Source: Clostridium estertheticum subsp. estertheticum (GTDB lineage Bacteria > Bacillota > Clostridia > Clostridiales > Clostridiaceae). From it: a stretch of 64,000 nt of DNA. Positions within the stretch are counted from its first letter, which is position 1, and each line of letters starts with the position of its first letter. The notes beneath the pieces are model-generated. The model ran no database searches and was not told where the DNA came from. It saw nothing but the letters and a program-made list of their open reading frames with translations. The stretch lies in the NCBI RefSeq assembly GCF_001877035.1, contig NZ_CP015756.1, positions 2,223,001 to 2,287,000 of the forward strand, given 5' to 3'. Position numbers and translations under genes: made by a program. This document shows positions 26,467 to 35,700 of this stretch, one piece after another.

Positions 26467-27213
26467 ATGGATAAGGACAATACTGTCTTGCTTCAAATAC
26501 AGGATATTCATAAAAAATTTGATGATAAAGACGTATTAAAGGGTGTTACCCTCAGTCTACATAAGGGGGAAGTCCTAGTTGTTTTAGGACCATCAGGCTG
26601 TGGTAAAAGCACGCTACTAAGGTGCCTTAATGGTCTTGAGAAAATTCAAAGTGGTGATATAAAATTTAAAGATAAAAGTCTTATTAAAAAGGATATGAAT
26701 TGGGAAGATATACGTTTAAAAATAGGAATGGTATTTCAAAATTATGAATTATTTCCACATATGACAGTTATAGAAAATATACTTCTTGGTCCTTTAAAAG
26801 TTCAGAAAAGGGATAAAGCAGAAGCACTAACACAGGCAGAACAACTTTTGTCTAGAGTTGGGTTGTTAGATAGAAAGGACTCATACCCGCGTCAGCTTTC
26901 AGGAGGTCAAAAGCAAAGAATAGCTATTGTAAGGGCCTTATGCATGAATCCAGAAATAATTCTCTTTGATGAGGTTACAGCCTCGCTTGACCCTGAAGTA
27001 GTAAGAGAAGTTTTAGATGTTATATTGGGACTTGCAAAGCAAGGTATGACTATGGTTATTGTAACTCATGAAATGGGGTTTGCCCGCTTAGTTGCTGATC
27101 GAATAGTATTTATGGATGATGGAATTATATGTGAAACTTCAGAGCCACAGGAATTTTTTGAAAGTCCAAAGACTGAACGTGCACAGCACTTTCTAAATAT
27201 ATTACAATATTAA
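26467..27213 (+). CDS. Amino acid (cysteine-type) ABC transporter ATP-binding protein
   Basis: 248 aa from ATG 26467, chosen because GGGGTG lies 9-14 nt upstream; the ATG at 26443 inside the permease gene has no site. Walker A is GPSGCGKSTLL, the signature LSGGQKQRIAIVRAL, Walker B IILFDEVTASLDPEV (Val replaces the usual Pro after DE) and the switch VTHEM. It powers the two permeases encoded upstream. Confidence 0.92.
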   Translation: MDKDNTVLLQIQDIHKKFDDKDVLKGVTLSLHKGEVLVVLGPSGCGKSTLLRCLNGLEKIQSGDIKFKDKSLIKKDMNWEDIRLKIGMVFQNYELFPHMTVIENILLGPLKVQKRDKAEALTQAEQLLSRVGLLDRKDSYPRQLSGGQKQRIAIVRALCMNPEIILFDEVTASLDPEVVREVLDVILGLAKQGMTMVIVTHEMGFARLVADRIVFMDDGIICETSEPQEFFESPKTERAQHFLNILQY

Positions 27214-27252
27214 TTATTAATGATCAAATATTAATTAAGGGGACGATTAATT

Positions 27253-28122
27253 ATGGGAAATGTTAAAAGAATTATTTTGGCTTTAGCTGTTACAACAATA
27301 GTAGTGGGGGGACTTGTGGGTTGCGGAAGTAATTCATCAAAGAAAAGCGGATCAACTGTTACAAATGATAGTTCTATTGCAGCAATCAAAAAACGTGGGA
27401 CTATAAAAATTGGAGTATTTAGTGATAAGGCTCCATTTGGTTATGTGGATTCAAATGGAAAAAATCAAGGGTTTGATGTAGTTATTGCTAAAAGATTTGC
27501 AAAGGATCTTCTAGGCGATGAAACTAAAGTTCAATTTGTTTTGGTTGACGCAGCGAGTAGAGTAGCTTATCTTGAATCTAAAAAGGTTGATATAATAATG
27601 GCTAATTTTACAGTTACAGATGAAAGAAAACAAAAGGTTGATTTTGCAAATCCTTATATGAAGGTATCTCTTGGAATAGTAGCTCCTAACAGTGCTAAGA
27701 TTACATCAATTGATCAGTTAAAAGGTAAAAAAGTTATAATAGCAAAAGGAACAACAGCAGAAACGTATCTTACAAAAACCTACCCTGATATACAATTACT
27801 TAAATTCGAACAATACTCGGAAATATTCCAGGCACTTAAAGATAAGCGTGGAGATGCTATTGTAAGTGATAATACAGAAGTTATTGCATGGGCTAAGGAT
27901 AACCCAAAATTTAACGTTGGCGTACCATCACTTGGAGCAGAAGATACAATTGCTCCTGCAGTTGCTAAAGGAAATAATGAACTTAAAGATTGGATTAACA
28001 CTGAACTTGTAACTATTGGCAAGGAGAAATTTGTACACAAAGCTTATGAATCAACATTAACACCTGTGTATGGAGCAAATTATGAAGAAAATATCGTAAT
28101 TGAAGGTGGAAAGTTAAAGTAA
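27253..28122 (+). CDS. CjaA-like cysteine ABC transporter substrate-binding lipoprotein
   Basis: 289 aa with a lipoprotein signal ending GLVGC, Cys24. The sequence follows Campylobacter CjaA, whose crystal structure holds cysteine, block by block: KIGVFSDKAPFGYVDSNGKN, QGFDVVIAKRFAKDLLGDE, VQFVLVDAASRVAYLESKKV, then KGTTAETYLTKTYP and the terminal VIEGGK. I therefore assign cysteine (or a close relative) as the ligand. It is the last intact gene of the operon, and a cysteine synthase-like remnant follows 15 bp later. The resemblance is from memory of the family, not from a search. Confidence 0.85.
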   Translation: MGNVKRIILALAVTTIVVGGLVGCGSNSSKKSGSTVTNDSSIAAIKKRGTIKIGVFSDKAPFGYVDSNGKNQGFDVVIAKRFAKDLLGDETKVQFVLVDAASRVAYLESKKVDIIMANFTVTDERKQKVDFANPYMKVSLGIVAPNSAKITSIDQLKGKKVIIAKGTTAETYLTKTYPDIQLLKFEQYSEIFQALKDKRGDAIVSDNTEVIAWAKDNPKFNVGVPSLGAEDTIAPAVAKGNNELKDWINTELVTIGKEKFVHKAYESTLTPVYGANYEENIVIEGGKLK

Positions 28123-28137
28123 GGATTAAAAGAAGGG

Positions 28138-28560
28138 GTGAATATTTTCGCAAAACTTGAGGGTGAGAACCCAGGTGGTAGCGTAAAAGATAGAGTTGGA
28201 GTTTACATGATTAAGGATGCAGAAGCAGGAAGTGGTGGAACATTTAGTGGTGTTATTAAATATTTAAAGGAAAAGAATGAAAATATAAAAGGTATATTAG
28301 TAGATACTTATGAATCAACCATAGGTGGTGGAGAGGAACATTGTTATGATATAGAAGGGATAGGAAATAATTTTGTTCCAACCACTATGGATTTGAACCT
28401 AGTTGAAAGTGTTATTAAAATTACTGATGATGAGGCTAAAGATAAGGTAAAGCTAATTGCTGTTCGTGAAGGATTATTTGTAGGCAGTTCTTCTGGAGCT
28501 GCGATAGCAGCTGCACTAAAACTCGCAGAAAATATATTTAAAAATATGAAGCAAAGCTAA
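28138..28560 (+). pseudogene. Cysteine synthase/cystathionine beta-synthase-like gene with internal deletion
   Basis: A 140-codon frame starting GTG with no complete N-terminus. It begins at the conserved NIFAKLEGENPGGSVKDRVGVYMI block that holds the PLP lysine of CysK/MccA enzymes. It then jumps in frame, after KDAEA, to GSGGTFSGVIKYLKEKN, skipping about 110-120 residues of the central domain. The end IAVREGLFVGSSSGAAIAAALKLA matches family C-termini. Roughly 30 N-terminal residues are absent too. A 140-aa product might be made but cannot fold as the enzyme. It is probably the first gene of a lost mccAB pair. Confidence 0.9.
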
Positions 28561-28582
28561 CACCTTTGCTTCATATTTTTTT
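28540..28582 (+). terminator. Intrinsic terminator overlapping the cysK-like remnant
   Basis: A 17-bp perfect stem (28540-28556 with 28564-28580) over a 7-nt loop, with T residues; the left arm is inside the last codons of the remnant. Confidence 0.88.
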
Positions 28583-28640
28583 TGAGGAAATATCATAAAG
28601 TTATTATAAATAACTTTATTTGGGCTGAAAGAATCCAGAA

Positions 28641-28672
28641 TTAGTTTACATATCAAGGATTATGTAAACTAA
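28641..28672. repeat. Perfect 12-bp inverted repeat
   Basis: TTAGTTTACATA (28641-28652) and TATGTAAACTAA (28661-28672) with an 8-nt loop; a further ATGTAAAC lies at 28680. No T run follows. It could be an operator-like site. The surrounding 430-bp gap is otherwise AT-rich except for the remnant at 28817-28900. Confidence 0.55.
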
Positions 28673-28816
28673 CTCTGAAATGTAAACCTATTTTAAATTA
28701 ATGAATAATACTAACAAAATCAAGAAATAGCAAAATAAATATATTAAAAAACAAGTAAAGTATAGATAATATTAATATGTTCTAGTAATACTAATGATGA
28801 AAAAGATAAAATGTGA

Positions 28817-28900
28817 GTTTTTTACAGTTCGTTAAGGCTTTCTGTTGGAATAGAAGATATTGAAGATATACTCTTTTTAAGTTTTCTCATTTATTTTTAA
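28817..28900 (+). pseudogene. C-terminal remnant of a cystathionine gamma-lyase/synthase-type gene
   Basis: One frame reads SSLRLSVGIEDIEDILF before it stops at 28898-28900. RLSVGIEDIEDL is the C-terminal signature of trans-sulfuration PLP enzymes such as cystathionine gamma-lyase and O-acetylhomoserine sulfhydrylase. Nothing else of the gene survives upstream within about 250 bp. Together with the cysK-like remnant this suggests a decayed mccAB-type pair behind the cysteine transporter. Confidence 0.72.
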
Positions 28901-28994
28901 AAAAACAAAGGATTTTGCAATATTTATTCGAATTTAATATATCAGTGATAATATAATTTATTTATAACAAATTATGAATGGGAAGTGATTTTTT

Positions 28995-31028
28995 ATGGAA
29001 GATAATAAAAATGAACATATTAAAATAATAGATATTGATCCATACCTTAAACCATATGAAAGCGATATTAACCTTAGAATGAATTCTTATTCATCTTCTA
29101 AGAAAAGATTACTAGGTTGTAATCAAGACTTTAAATCTTTTGCAAATGGAGAATTATATTATGGCTTTCATTTAATGAAAAATGGTTGGATTTATAGAGA
29201 ATGGGCCCCTAAAGCTGATGCTCTTTATTTAATTGGCGATTTTAATTATTGGGATCCTCATACACATCCATTGCAAAAAACAGAAAATGGAAATTGGGAA
29301 ATTTTCTTACCAGGAGTACAATCTCTTAAACATATGTCACGTGTTAAGGTAAGAGTAGTAGCAAAGGGAAAATCAAGAGATAGAATTCCTCTTTATATTA
29401 AAAGAACAGTTCAGGATCATGATACTCATGATTTTGCAGGTCAAATTTGGCAGCCAGAGCATGCATTTATCTGGCAGGATAGTGACTTTCATATTGAAAG
29501 TACAAACCCATTATTTATATATGAAACTCATGTAGGTATGGCACAGGAAAAAGAGGGCATTGGTACTTTCAATGAATTTACAGAAAATATACTTCCAAGA
29601 ATAAAGGCTGATGGTTATAATACATTGCAACTTATGGCAATTATGCAACATCCTTATTATGCATCTTTTGGTTATCAAGTATCCAATTTTTATGCTGTTT
29701 CCTCTTGGTTTGGTACACCAGATGATTTAAAAAAATTAATTAATACTGCTCACCAAATGGGAATTGCAGTGTTACTTGATTTAGTACATTCTCATTCAAT
29801 TAAAAATATAGCTGAGGGTATTAATGAGTTTGACGGAACTGATTATCAATTCTTTCATACTGGTGTTAAAGGAAATCATCCAGCTTGGGGCACAAAGCTA
29901 TTTAATTACGGAAAACCAGAGGTTATTCATTTTCTTTTATCAAATATTAAGTTTTGGCTAGAAGAATACCATTTTGATGGTTATCGATTTGATGGTGTGT
30001 CATCTATGTTATACCATCACCAAGGATTAGGAGTAGCATTTACAGATTACAGTAAATACTTTAGCATGGAGACGGATATAGAGGCAATTACATACCTTCA
30101 ATTTGCAAATGATTTAATTAGGGAAGTTAATCCTACAGCGGTAACAATAGCTGAGGATATGAGTGGAATGCCAGGAATGTGTATACCGGTAAGCTTTGGT
30201 GGTCTGGGTTTTGATTATCGCTTATCTATGGGGGTACCTGATCTTTGGGTAAAAACGCTAAAAGAGTTACCTGATGAAAAATGGAGCATGAATCAATTAT
30301 GGTATGAATTAACTAGTAGAAGGCCTATGGAGAAAAATATAGGGTATTCTGAATCACATGATCAGGCCCTTGTAGGTGATAAAACATTAATGTTTAGGCT
30401 GGCCGGTAAGGAAATGTATTCTCATATGCTTAAAGATGATGATAGCTTAATAATAAATCGTGCAATAGAAATTGATAAGCTTATTAAATTTATTACTATA
30501 ACTTTAGGTGGAGAGGGTTATTTGAATTTTATGGGGAATGAATTTGGTCATCCTGAATGGATTGATTTTCCAAGAGAAGGTAACAATTGGAGTTATAAAT
30601 ATGCAAGAAGACAATGGAGTCTTATGGAAAACAAGGATCTCAAGTATGAGTACTTATCAAATTTTGATAGAGAAATGATAAACTTTATAAAATATAACAA
30701 TGTTTTAGGTGCTAGTGACGTGCAAAATCTTTGGACTGATGAAAAATTTAAATTGCTTGCTTTAAAAAAGGGTGGATTCGTATTTCTATTTAACTTTAAT
30801 CCGTCTTGCTCTTTTCCAAAATATGAGCTTCCAACTTCTGAGAATGGTGATTACAAGGTTGTTTTTAATAGTGATGAAGTTATGTTTGGCGGACAAAGCA
30901 GAATAGATATGAATTATATTTATCACACCAAAGTATTAAGGCATAAGGATAATAAGACAGGGGTTATAATAAACACACCAAGTAGAACTGTTCTAGTTTT
31001 AAAGAAAATAGACAATAATACACATTAA
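28995..31028 (+). CDS. glgB: 1,4-alpha-glucan branching enzyme, eukaryote-type GH13
   Basis: 677 aa. An N-terminal CBM48-like domain (YREWAPKADALYLIGDFNYWDP at about 77-98) precedes the GH13 barrel. The catalytic residues are visible: nucleophile Asp333 in DGYRFDGVSSM, acid/base Glu387 in IAEDMSGMP and Asp456 in ESHDQAL. The sequence follows the plant/animal-type branching enzymes (GH13_8), as shown by FIYETHVGMAQ, GYNTLQLMAI and HPYYASFGYQ, rather than bacterial GlgB of GH13_9. It stands alone, far from other glycogen genes. A GGAAGTGAT site precedes the ATG. Confidence 0.9.
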   Translation: MEDNKNEHIKIIDIDPYLKPYESDINLRMNSYSSSKKRLLGCNQDFKSFANGELYYGFHLMKNGWIYREWAPKADALYLIGDFNYWDPHTHPLQKTENGNWEIFLPGVQSLKHMSRVKVRVVAKGKSRDRIPLYIKRTVQDHDTHDFAGQIWQPEHAFIWQDSDFHIESTNPLFIYETHVGMAQEKEGIGTFNEFTENILPRIKADGYNTLQLMAIMQHPYYASFGYQVSNFYAVSSWFGTPDDLKKLINTAHQMGIAVLLDLVHSHSIKNIAEGINEFDGTDYQFFHTGVKGNHPAWGTKLFNYGKPEVIHFLLSNIKFWLEEYHFDGYRFDGVSSMLYHHQGLGVAFTDYSKYFSMETDIEAITYLQFANDLIREVNPTAVTIAEDMSGMPGMCIPVSFGGLGFDYRLSMGVPDLWVKTLKELPDEKWSMNQLWYELTSRRPMEKNIGYSESHDQALVGDKTLMFRLAGKEMYSHMLKDDDSLIINRAIEIDKLIKFITITLGGEGYLNFMGNEFGHPEWIDFPREGNNWSYKYARRQWSLMENKDLKYEYLSNFDREMINFIKYNNVLGASDVQNLWTDEKFKLLALKKGGFVFLFNFNPSCSFPKYELPTSENGDYKVVFNSDEVMFGGQSRIDMNYIYHTKVLRHKDNKTGVIINTPSRTVLVLKKIDNNTH

Positions 31029-31050
31029 TCATCTCCTTCGGAGCTGAAAA

Positions 31051-31155
31051 TTAACGACTTCAGAATATTTATATTACCGCTGAAGTTTTGTTATTGATAG
31101 GGTAGTTAACTACCACGTATAGAAGTGGAAGCCTTTCCTTCTGAAATGTCGTTAA
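31051..31155. repeat. 105-bp hairpin-rich element bounded by inverted repeats
   Basis: Terminal arms TTAACGAC (31051-31058) and GTCGTTAA (31148-31155) enclose at least three more stems: ACTTCAG with CTGAAGT, the palindrome GGTAGTTAACTACC and CCAC with GTGG. No coding frame is evident. It may be a structured RNA, a processing site or the remains of a small mobile element. Confidence 0.55.
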
Positions 31156-31176
31156 ATATTAAAATAAATTATAAAA

Positions 31177-31233
31177 GGGGACGGAAGTCTAAAAAATCTC
31201 GTTAATCACGAGGATATTTTAGACTTCCGTCCC
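31177..31233. repeat. REP-like GGGACGGAAGTCT palindrome
   Basis: A 17-bp perfect stem (31178-31194 with 31217-31233), further paired inside through CTCGT/ACGAG, with GGGGACGG at its base. GC-rich GGGGACGG-type hairpins recall REP sequences linked to REP-associated (IS200-like) transposases. It also lies where a terminator for the convergent genes would be, and T-rich sequence follows. Confidence 0.6.
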
Positions 31234-31250
31234 TAAGTTTTACCGTTTTT

Positions 31251-32699
31251 TTATCCTCTTAATGAGGTTTCTCCCATTAAGTATTCATCAATATTTTTAG
31301 TAACTAAACGACCCTCATATATTGCCCAAACAACTAGTGATTGACCTTTTTTCATGTCACCAGCAGCAAAAACGCCTTTAGTTTTGGTCATATAATTTTC
31401 ATCTACAACTACATTACCACGATTGTCAAAGTCTAAATCCAAATCGGTAAGTAATCCTTCGTGTTGAGGATGAAGGAAACCCATAGCCAAAATAACTAAG
31501 TCAACTTTGAGCTCAAATTCTGAGCCAGGTATTTCAACCATTTGCATTCCTTTTTCAGTATGTGTCCATTCCACTCTAGTAGCATGGAGAGTATTAACAA
31601 AGCCATCTTCGCCAGTTAATTTTCTTGTTGTAACATTCCAATCACGATTACAACCTTCTTCATGTGAAGTTGTAGTTTTTAATGTTCTAGGATATGTTGG
31701 CCATGGCATTGAATCATCACGGTTGGTCGGAGGTTTTGGCATAATCTCATACTGATATACGCTCTTAGCTCCTTGCCTAATAGCTGTTCCGATGCAATCA
31801 GAACCTGTATCACCACCACCTAGAACTAGTACTACTTTGTCTTTAGCATTTATTTCGGTAGTTTCTATTTCTTTGCCTGAAACTCTTCTATTTTGTTGTT
31901 TTAGATAATCCATAGCAAAGTGTACACCGTTAAGATTACGTCCTTCAACTTTCAAATCACGAGGTATTGTACTTCCACCGGTTAAAGCTACAGCATCAAA
32001 CTGCGCTAAAAGATCTTTTGCACTATAATCTACGCCAACATTTATGTTAGTTTTAAAGTTAACGCCTTCTTCTTTCATAAAATTAACACGTCTTTCAACT
32101 ATACTTTTATCTAATTTAAAGTCTGGTATACCATACCTTAAAAGTCCGCCTATTTCATCGTCCCTCTCAAATACAGTTACATCATGTCCCACAGAATTAA
32201 GCTCAGCAGCAGCTGCAAGACCTGATGGACCTGAACCAATTACAGCAACCTTTTTACCCGTTCTTACTCTAGGTTCTTGTGGGTTTGTCCATCCTTCTTC
32301 AAATGCTTTTTCTATAATATTTAATTCTATTTCCTTTATTGCAATGGGATCTCTATTAACACCTAATGTACATGAACCTTCACAAGGGGCAGGGCAAATC
32401 CTGCCCGTGAATTCTGGAAAGTTATTTGTAAGAGTTAATCTGTCATATGCTTTTTCCCATTTCTCTTTATATACCATGTCATTCCAATCTGGAATTAAGT
32501 TCCCAAGTGGGCAGCCCCAGTTACAAAAAGGGACACCACACTCCATGCACCTTGCACCTTGCTGACGTAATTTATCAACTGGAAATTTTATGAATAATTC
32601 TTTAGAGTCCTTAACTCTATCTTTAACAGGGCGTTTTTTTGCAGTTTCTCTTTTGAATTCTCTGAAACCTTGCAATTTTCCCAAATTTAACACCTCCAA
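31251..32699 (-). CDS. gltD: Glutamate synthase small subunit
   Basis: 482 aa, the normal size. The N-terminal cysteine cluster ARCMECGVPFCNWGCPLGNLIPDWN ligates the Fe-S clusters. GSGPSGLAAAAELNSVGHDVTVFERDD is the FAD fold (about residues 155-180) and LVLGGGDTGSDCIGTAIRQGA the NADPH fold. It passes electrons from NADPH to the large subunit. It lies 75 bp downstream of gltB in the same operon, separated by a small hairpin. The ribosome site GGAGGTG precedes its ATG. Confidence 0.96.
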   Translation of the reverse strand: MEVLNLGKLQGFREFKRETAKKRPVKDRVKDSKELFIKFPVDKLRQQGARCMECGVPFCNWGCPLGNLIPDWNDMVYKEKWEKAYDRLTLTNNFPEFTGRICPAPCEGSCTLGVNRDPIAIKEIELNIIEKAFEEGWTNPQEPRVRTGKKVAVIGSGPSGLAAAAELNSVGHDVTVFERDDEIGGLLRYGIPDFKLDKSIVERRVNFMKEEGVNFKTNINVGVDYSAKDLLAQFDAVALTGGSTIPRDLKVEGRNLNGVHFAMDYLKQQNRRVSGKEIETTEINAKDKVVLVLGGGDTGSDCIGTAIRQGAKSVYQYEIMPKPPTNRDDSMPWPTYPRTLKTTTSHEEGCNRDWNVTTRKLTGEDGFVNTLHATRVEWTHTEKGMQMVEIPGSEFELKVDLVILAMGFLHPQHEGLLTDLDLDFDNRGNVVVDENYMTKTKGVFAAGDMKKGQSLVVWAIYEGRLVTKNIDEYLMGETSLRG

Positions 32700-32714
32700 A
32701 ATTGAAAAGTATAA

Positions 32715-32742
32715 ACTGTTCTCAAAAATTTAAGAGAACAGT
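32715..32742 (-). repeat. Hairpin in the gltB-gltD gap
   Basis: A 9-bp perfect inverted repeat (32715-32723 with 32734-32742), 10-nt loop. Because gltD must still be transcribed, it is more likely a partial terminator or a stability/processing element than a full stop. Confidence 0.5.
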
Positions 32743-32774
32743 CTTATATTTTCTTATTGCATTTTCTCTCTATT

Positions 32775-35700
32775 CTATTTTCCTTCTAATATTGCTTTGT
32801 AAGCAGTTGGTATTACTCTTTTGAATTTTGATTTATATTCATTCCAATTGTTTAAAATCTTATTTGCTTTGTTACTGTTAGTAGCCTCAAAATGTTCTTT
32901 TATTATTGAATAAAGCTGATCTAAATCTGATTTTGAGGTTATTGATTCTACTTCAATCATTTCCATATTACATTTTGATTTAAAAGTTTCATTCTCATCT
33001 ATAACATATGCTATACCACCGCTCATTCCGGCTCCAAAGTTTCTACCAGTTCTTCCTATAATAACTACAATTCCGCCAGTCATGTATTCACAACCGTGGT
33101 CTCCAATTCCTTCAGCTACAGCCTGGGCTCCTGAATTTCTTACTGCAAAACGTTCACCTACGAGTCCATTTATAAACAATTTACCAGAAGTTGCTCCATA
33201 AAGAATTGTATTACCAGCAATAAAGTTTTCATCTTGAACAAAGGTACAATTTTCTGGTGTTTTTACAATAATCTTAGCACCAGATAATCCCTTGCCAACA
33301 TAATCATTTGCATCTCCTACTAATTTTAATGTTAATCCATTAGCACCAAATGCTCCAAAACTTTGACCTGCAGCTCCTACAAAATTTAATGTTATTGTGT
33401 CATCTGGAAGACCAGTAGCGCCATATTTCATAGCGATTCTTCCGCTTAACATTGCACCAACAGAACGATTAACATTTTCAATTTCTAAGTTAAATGTACT
33501 TTTCATTCCATTTTCTAAAGATTCTTTTGCCATTTCAATAAGTTTATAATCTAAAGAATTGTCTAAACCATGATTCTGAGCAATAACGCAGTAACGTTTA
33601 ATTCTCTTTGGCATATCTGGTTTATATAAAATATTTGATAAATCTAGATTTTTTGCTTTCCAATGAGTGATTGCTTTTTTAGGACTAATCTTATCTACTC
33701 TACCTACCATTTCATTCATAGTTCTAAAACCAAGTTTTGCCATATGCTCCCTTATTTCCATTGCAATAAAGGTAAAGAAGTTTACAACATATTCAGGTTT
33801 GCCTTTGAAATTCTTACGAAGTTCTGGATCTTGAGTAGCTATACCCATATCGCAAGTATTTAAATGACAATTTCTTAGCATAGTACAACCTAGAACTACA
33901 AGAGCTGTAGTTGCAAATCCAAATTCTTCAGCTCCAAGAAGTGCAGCGATAACAACATCACGGCCTGTTTTAAGTTGACCATCAGTTTGAACTGTTACTC
34001 TGCTTCTTAAATTATTTAGGAGAAGTACCTGCTGAGTCTCAGCAAGTCCAAGCTCCCAAGGAAGTCCTGCATACTTAATAGATGATAGTGGGGAAGCTCC
34101 TGTTCCACCATCATGACCACTTATTACTATGGCATCAGAATGTGCTTTAACAACTCCGGCAGCTATTGTTCCAACTCCTAATTCTGAAACTAATTTCGTA
34201 CTTATTCGTGCATGAGGATTTACACTCTTTAAATCATAAATAAGCTGAGCTAAATCTTCAATCGAGTATATATCATGATGAGGTGGTGGTGATATTAAAT
34301 CAATTCCAGGCGTTGAATGCCTAAGTCTTGCTATATTAACATCTACTTTTTTACCCGGTAGTTGCCCACCTTCTCCAGGTTTCGCACCTTGAGCTATCTT
34401 AATTTGTAATTCATCGGCATTAACAAGGTATTCAGTTGTAACTCCAAATCTAGCAGAAGCTATTTGTTTAATTGCACTTCGCCTTAAATCTCCATTCTGA
34501 TCAACCTTGAACCTTTCAGGATCTTCTCCACCTTCACCAGTATTACTTTTTCCACCAAGTCTATTCATAGCTATAGCCATAGTTTCATGAGCTTCTTTAC
34601 TGATAGATCCAAATGACATTGCACCTGAGCAGAAACGTTTAACTATTTCACTTATTGGTTCAACTTGCTCTATTGGAATTTCATTTCCATAATTAAGTTC
34701 GAATAATCCCCTAATTGTACATAAATGTTTGTCTTGATCATTTATGATTTTTGAGTATTCTTTATATAAGTTGTAATCGTTAGTCCTTGCAGCTACTTGA
34801 AGTTTATAAATTGTATCAGGGTTAAATAGGTGATATTCTCCATCTTTTCTCCAAGAATATAATCCACCAACATCAAGTTCTGCTATAGGTTTTCTTAACT
34901 TATTAAATGCATTTTTATGTCTAATTAATACTTCCTTTGCCACAGTTTCTATACCAATTCCACCAATTCTAGATGGTGTTCCTCCAAAATATTTTTGTAG
35001 AAAGTCAGAATTTAAACCAACAGCATCAAAAATTTGTGCCCCGTGATAACTTTGAATAGTTGATATTCCCATCTTTGATAATATTTTTAGAAGACCTTGT
35101 GATACTGCATGTATATAGTTTTCATGAGCTTTTTCTATAGAAATATTTTCTATATCACCTTCATTTATAATATTATCAATTGATTTAAATGCAAGGTATG
35201 GATTAACACCAGTTGCACCATAACCAATTAATAAGGCCATATGCATTGTCTCTCTTGCTTCTCCTGTTTCAACTATTATAGAAACGAAAGTTCTGGTTTT
35301 TTCGCGTATTAAATGCTGTTGAACAGCAGATAACGCAAGCAAACTTGGGATTGCAGCATCATAGGAGTCTACTAATCTGTCACTAAGAACGATAATATTA
35401 TATCCTTCTTTAATTCTTGTAGAGGCTCTTTCACAAATTTTATCAAGTGCCATTTTGAAACCTTCAACCCCAGTGTCTGCCTTAAAAGTTATAGGGATTG
35501 TTGTAGTTTTAAAAGCATTATCTTTTAAATTCTTAATTTTAGCCATTTCTAAATTTGTTAAAAGGGGTCTGCTTATTTCAATAAATGGATTATCATTAGA
35601 ATCCTGATTTAAAACATTATATTGAGAGCCCACATAGTTCATTAAAGACATTACCATTTTTTCTCTAATTGAATCAATTGGAGGATTGGTAACTTGTGCA

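Noticed and set aside
28599-28620. ATAAAGTTAT/ATAACTTTAT hairpin after the cysK-like remnant as a second terminator.
   Set aside because: It is purely A/T pairs with no following T run; common by chance in this AT-rich sequence.
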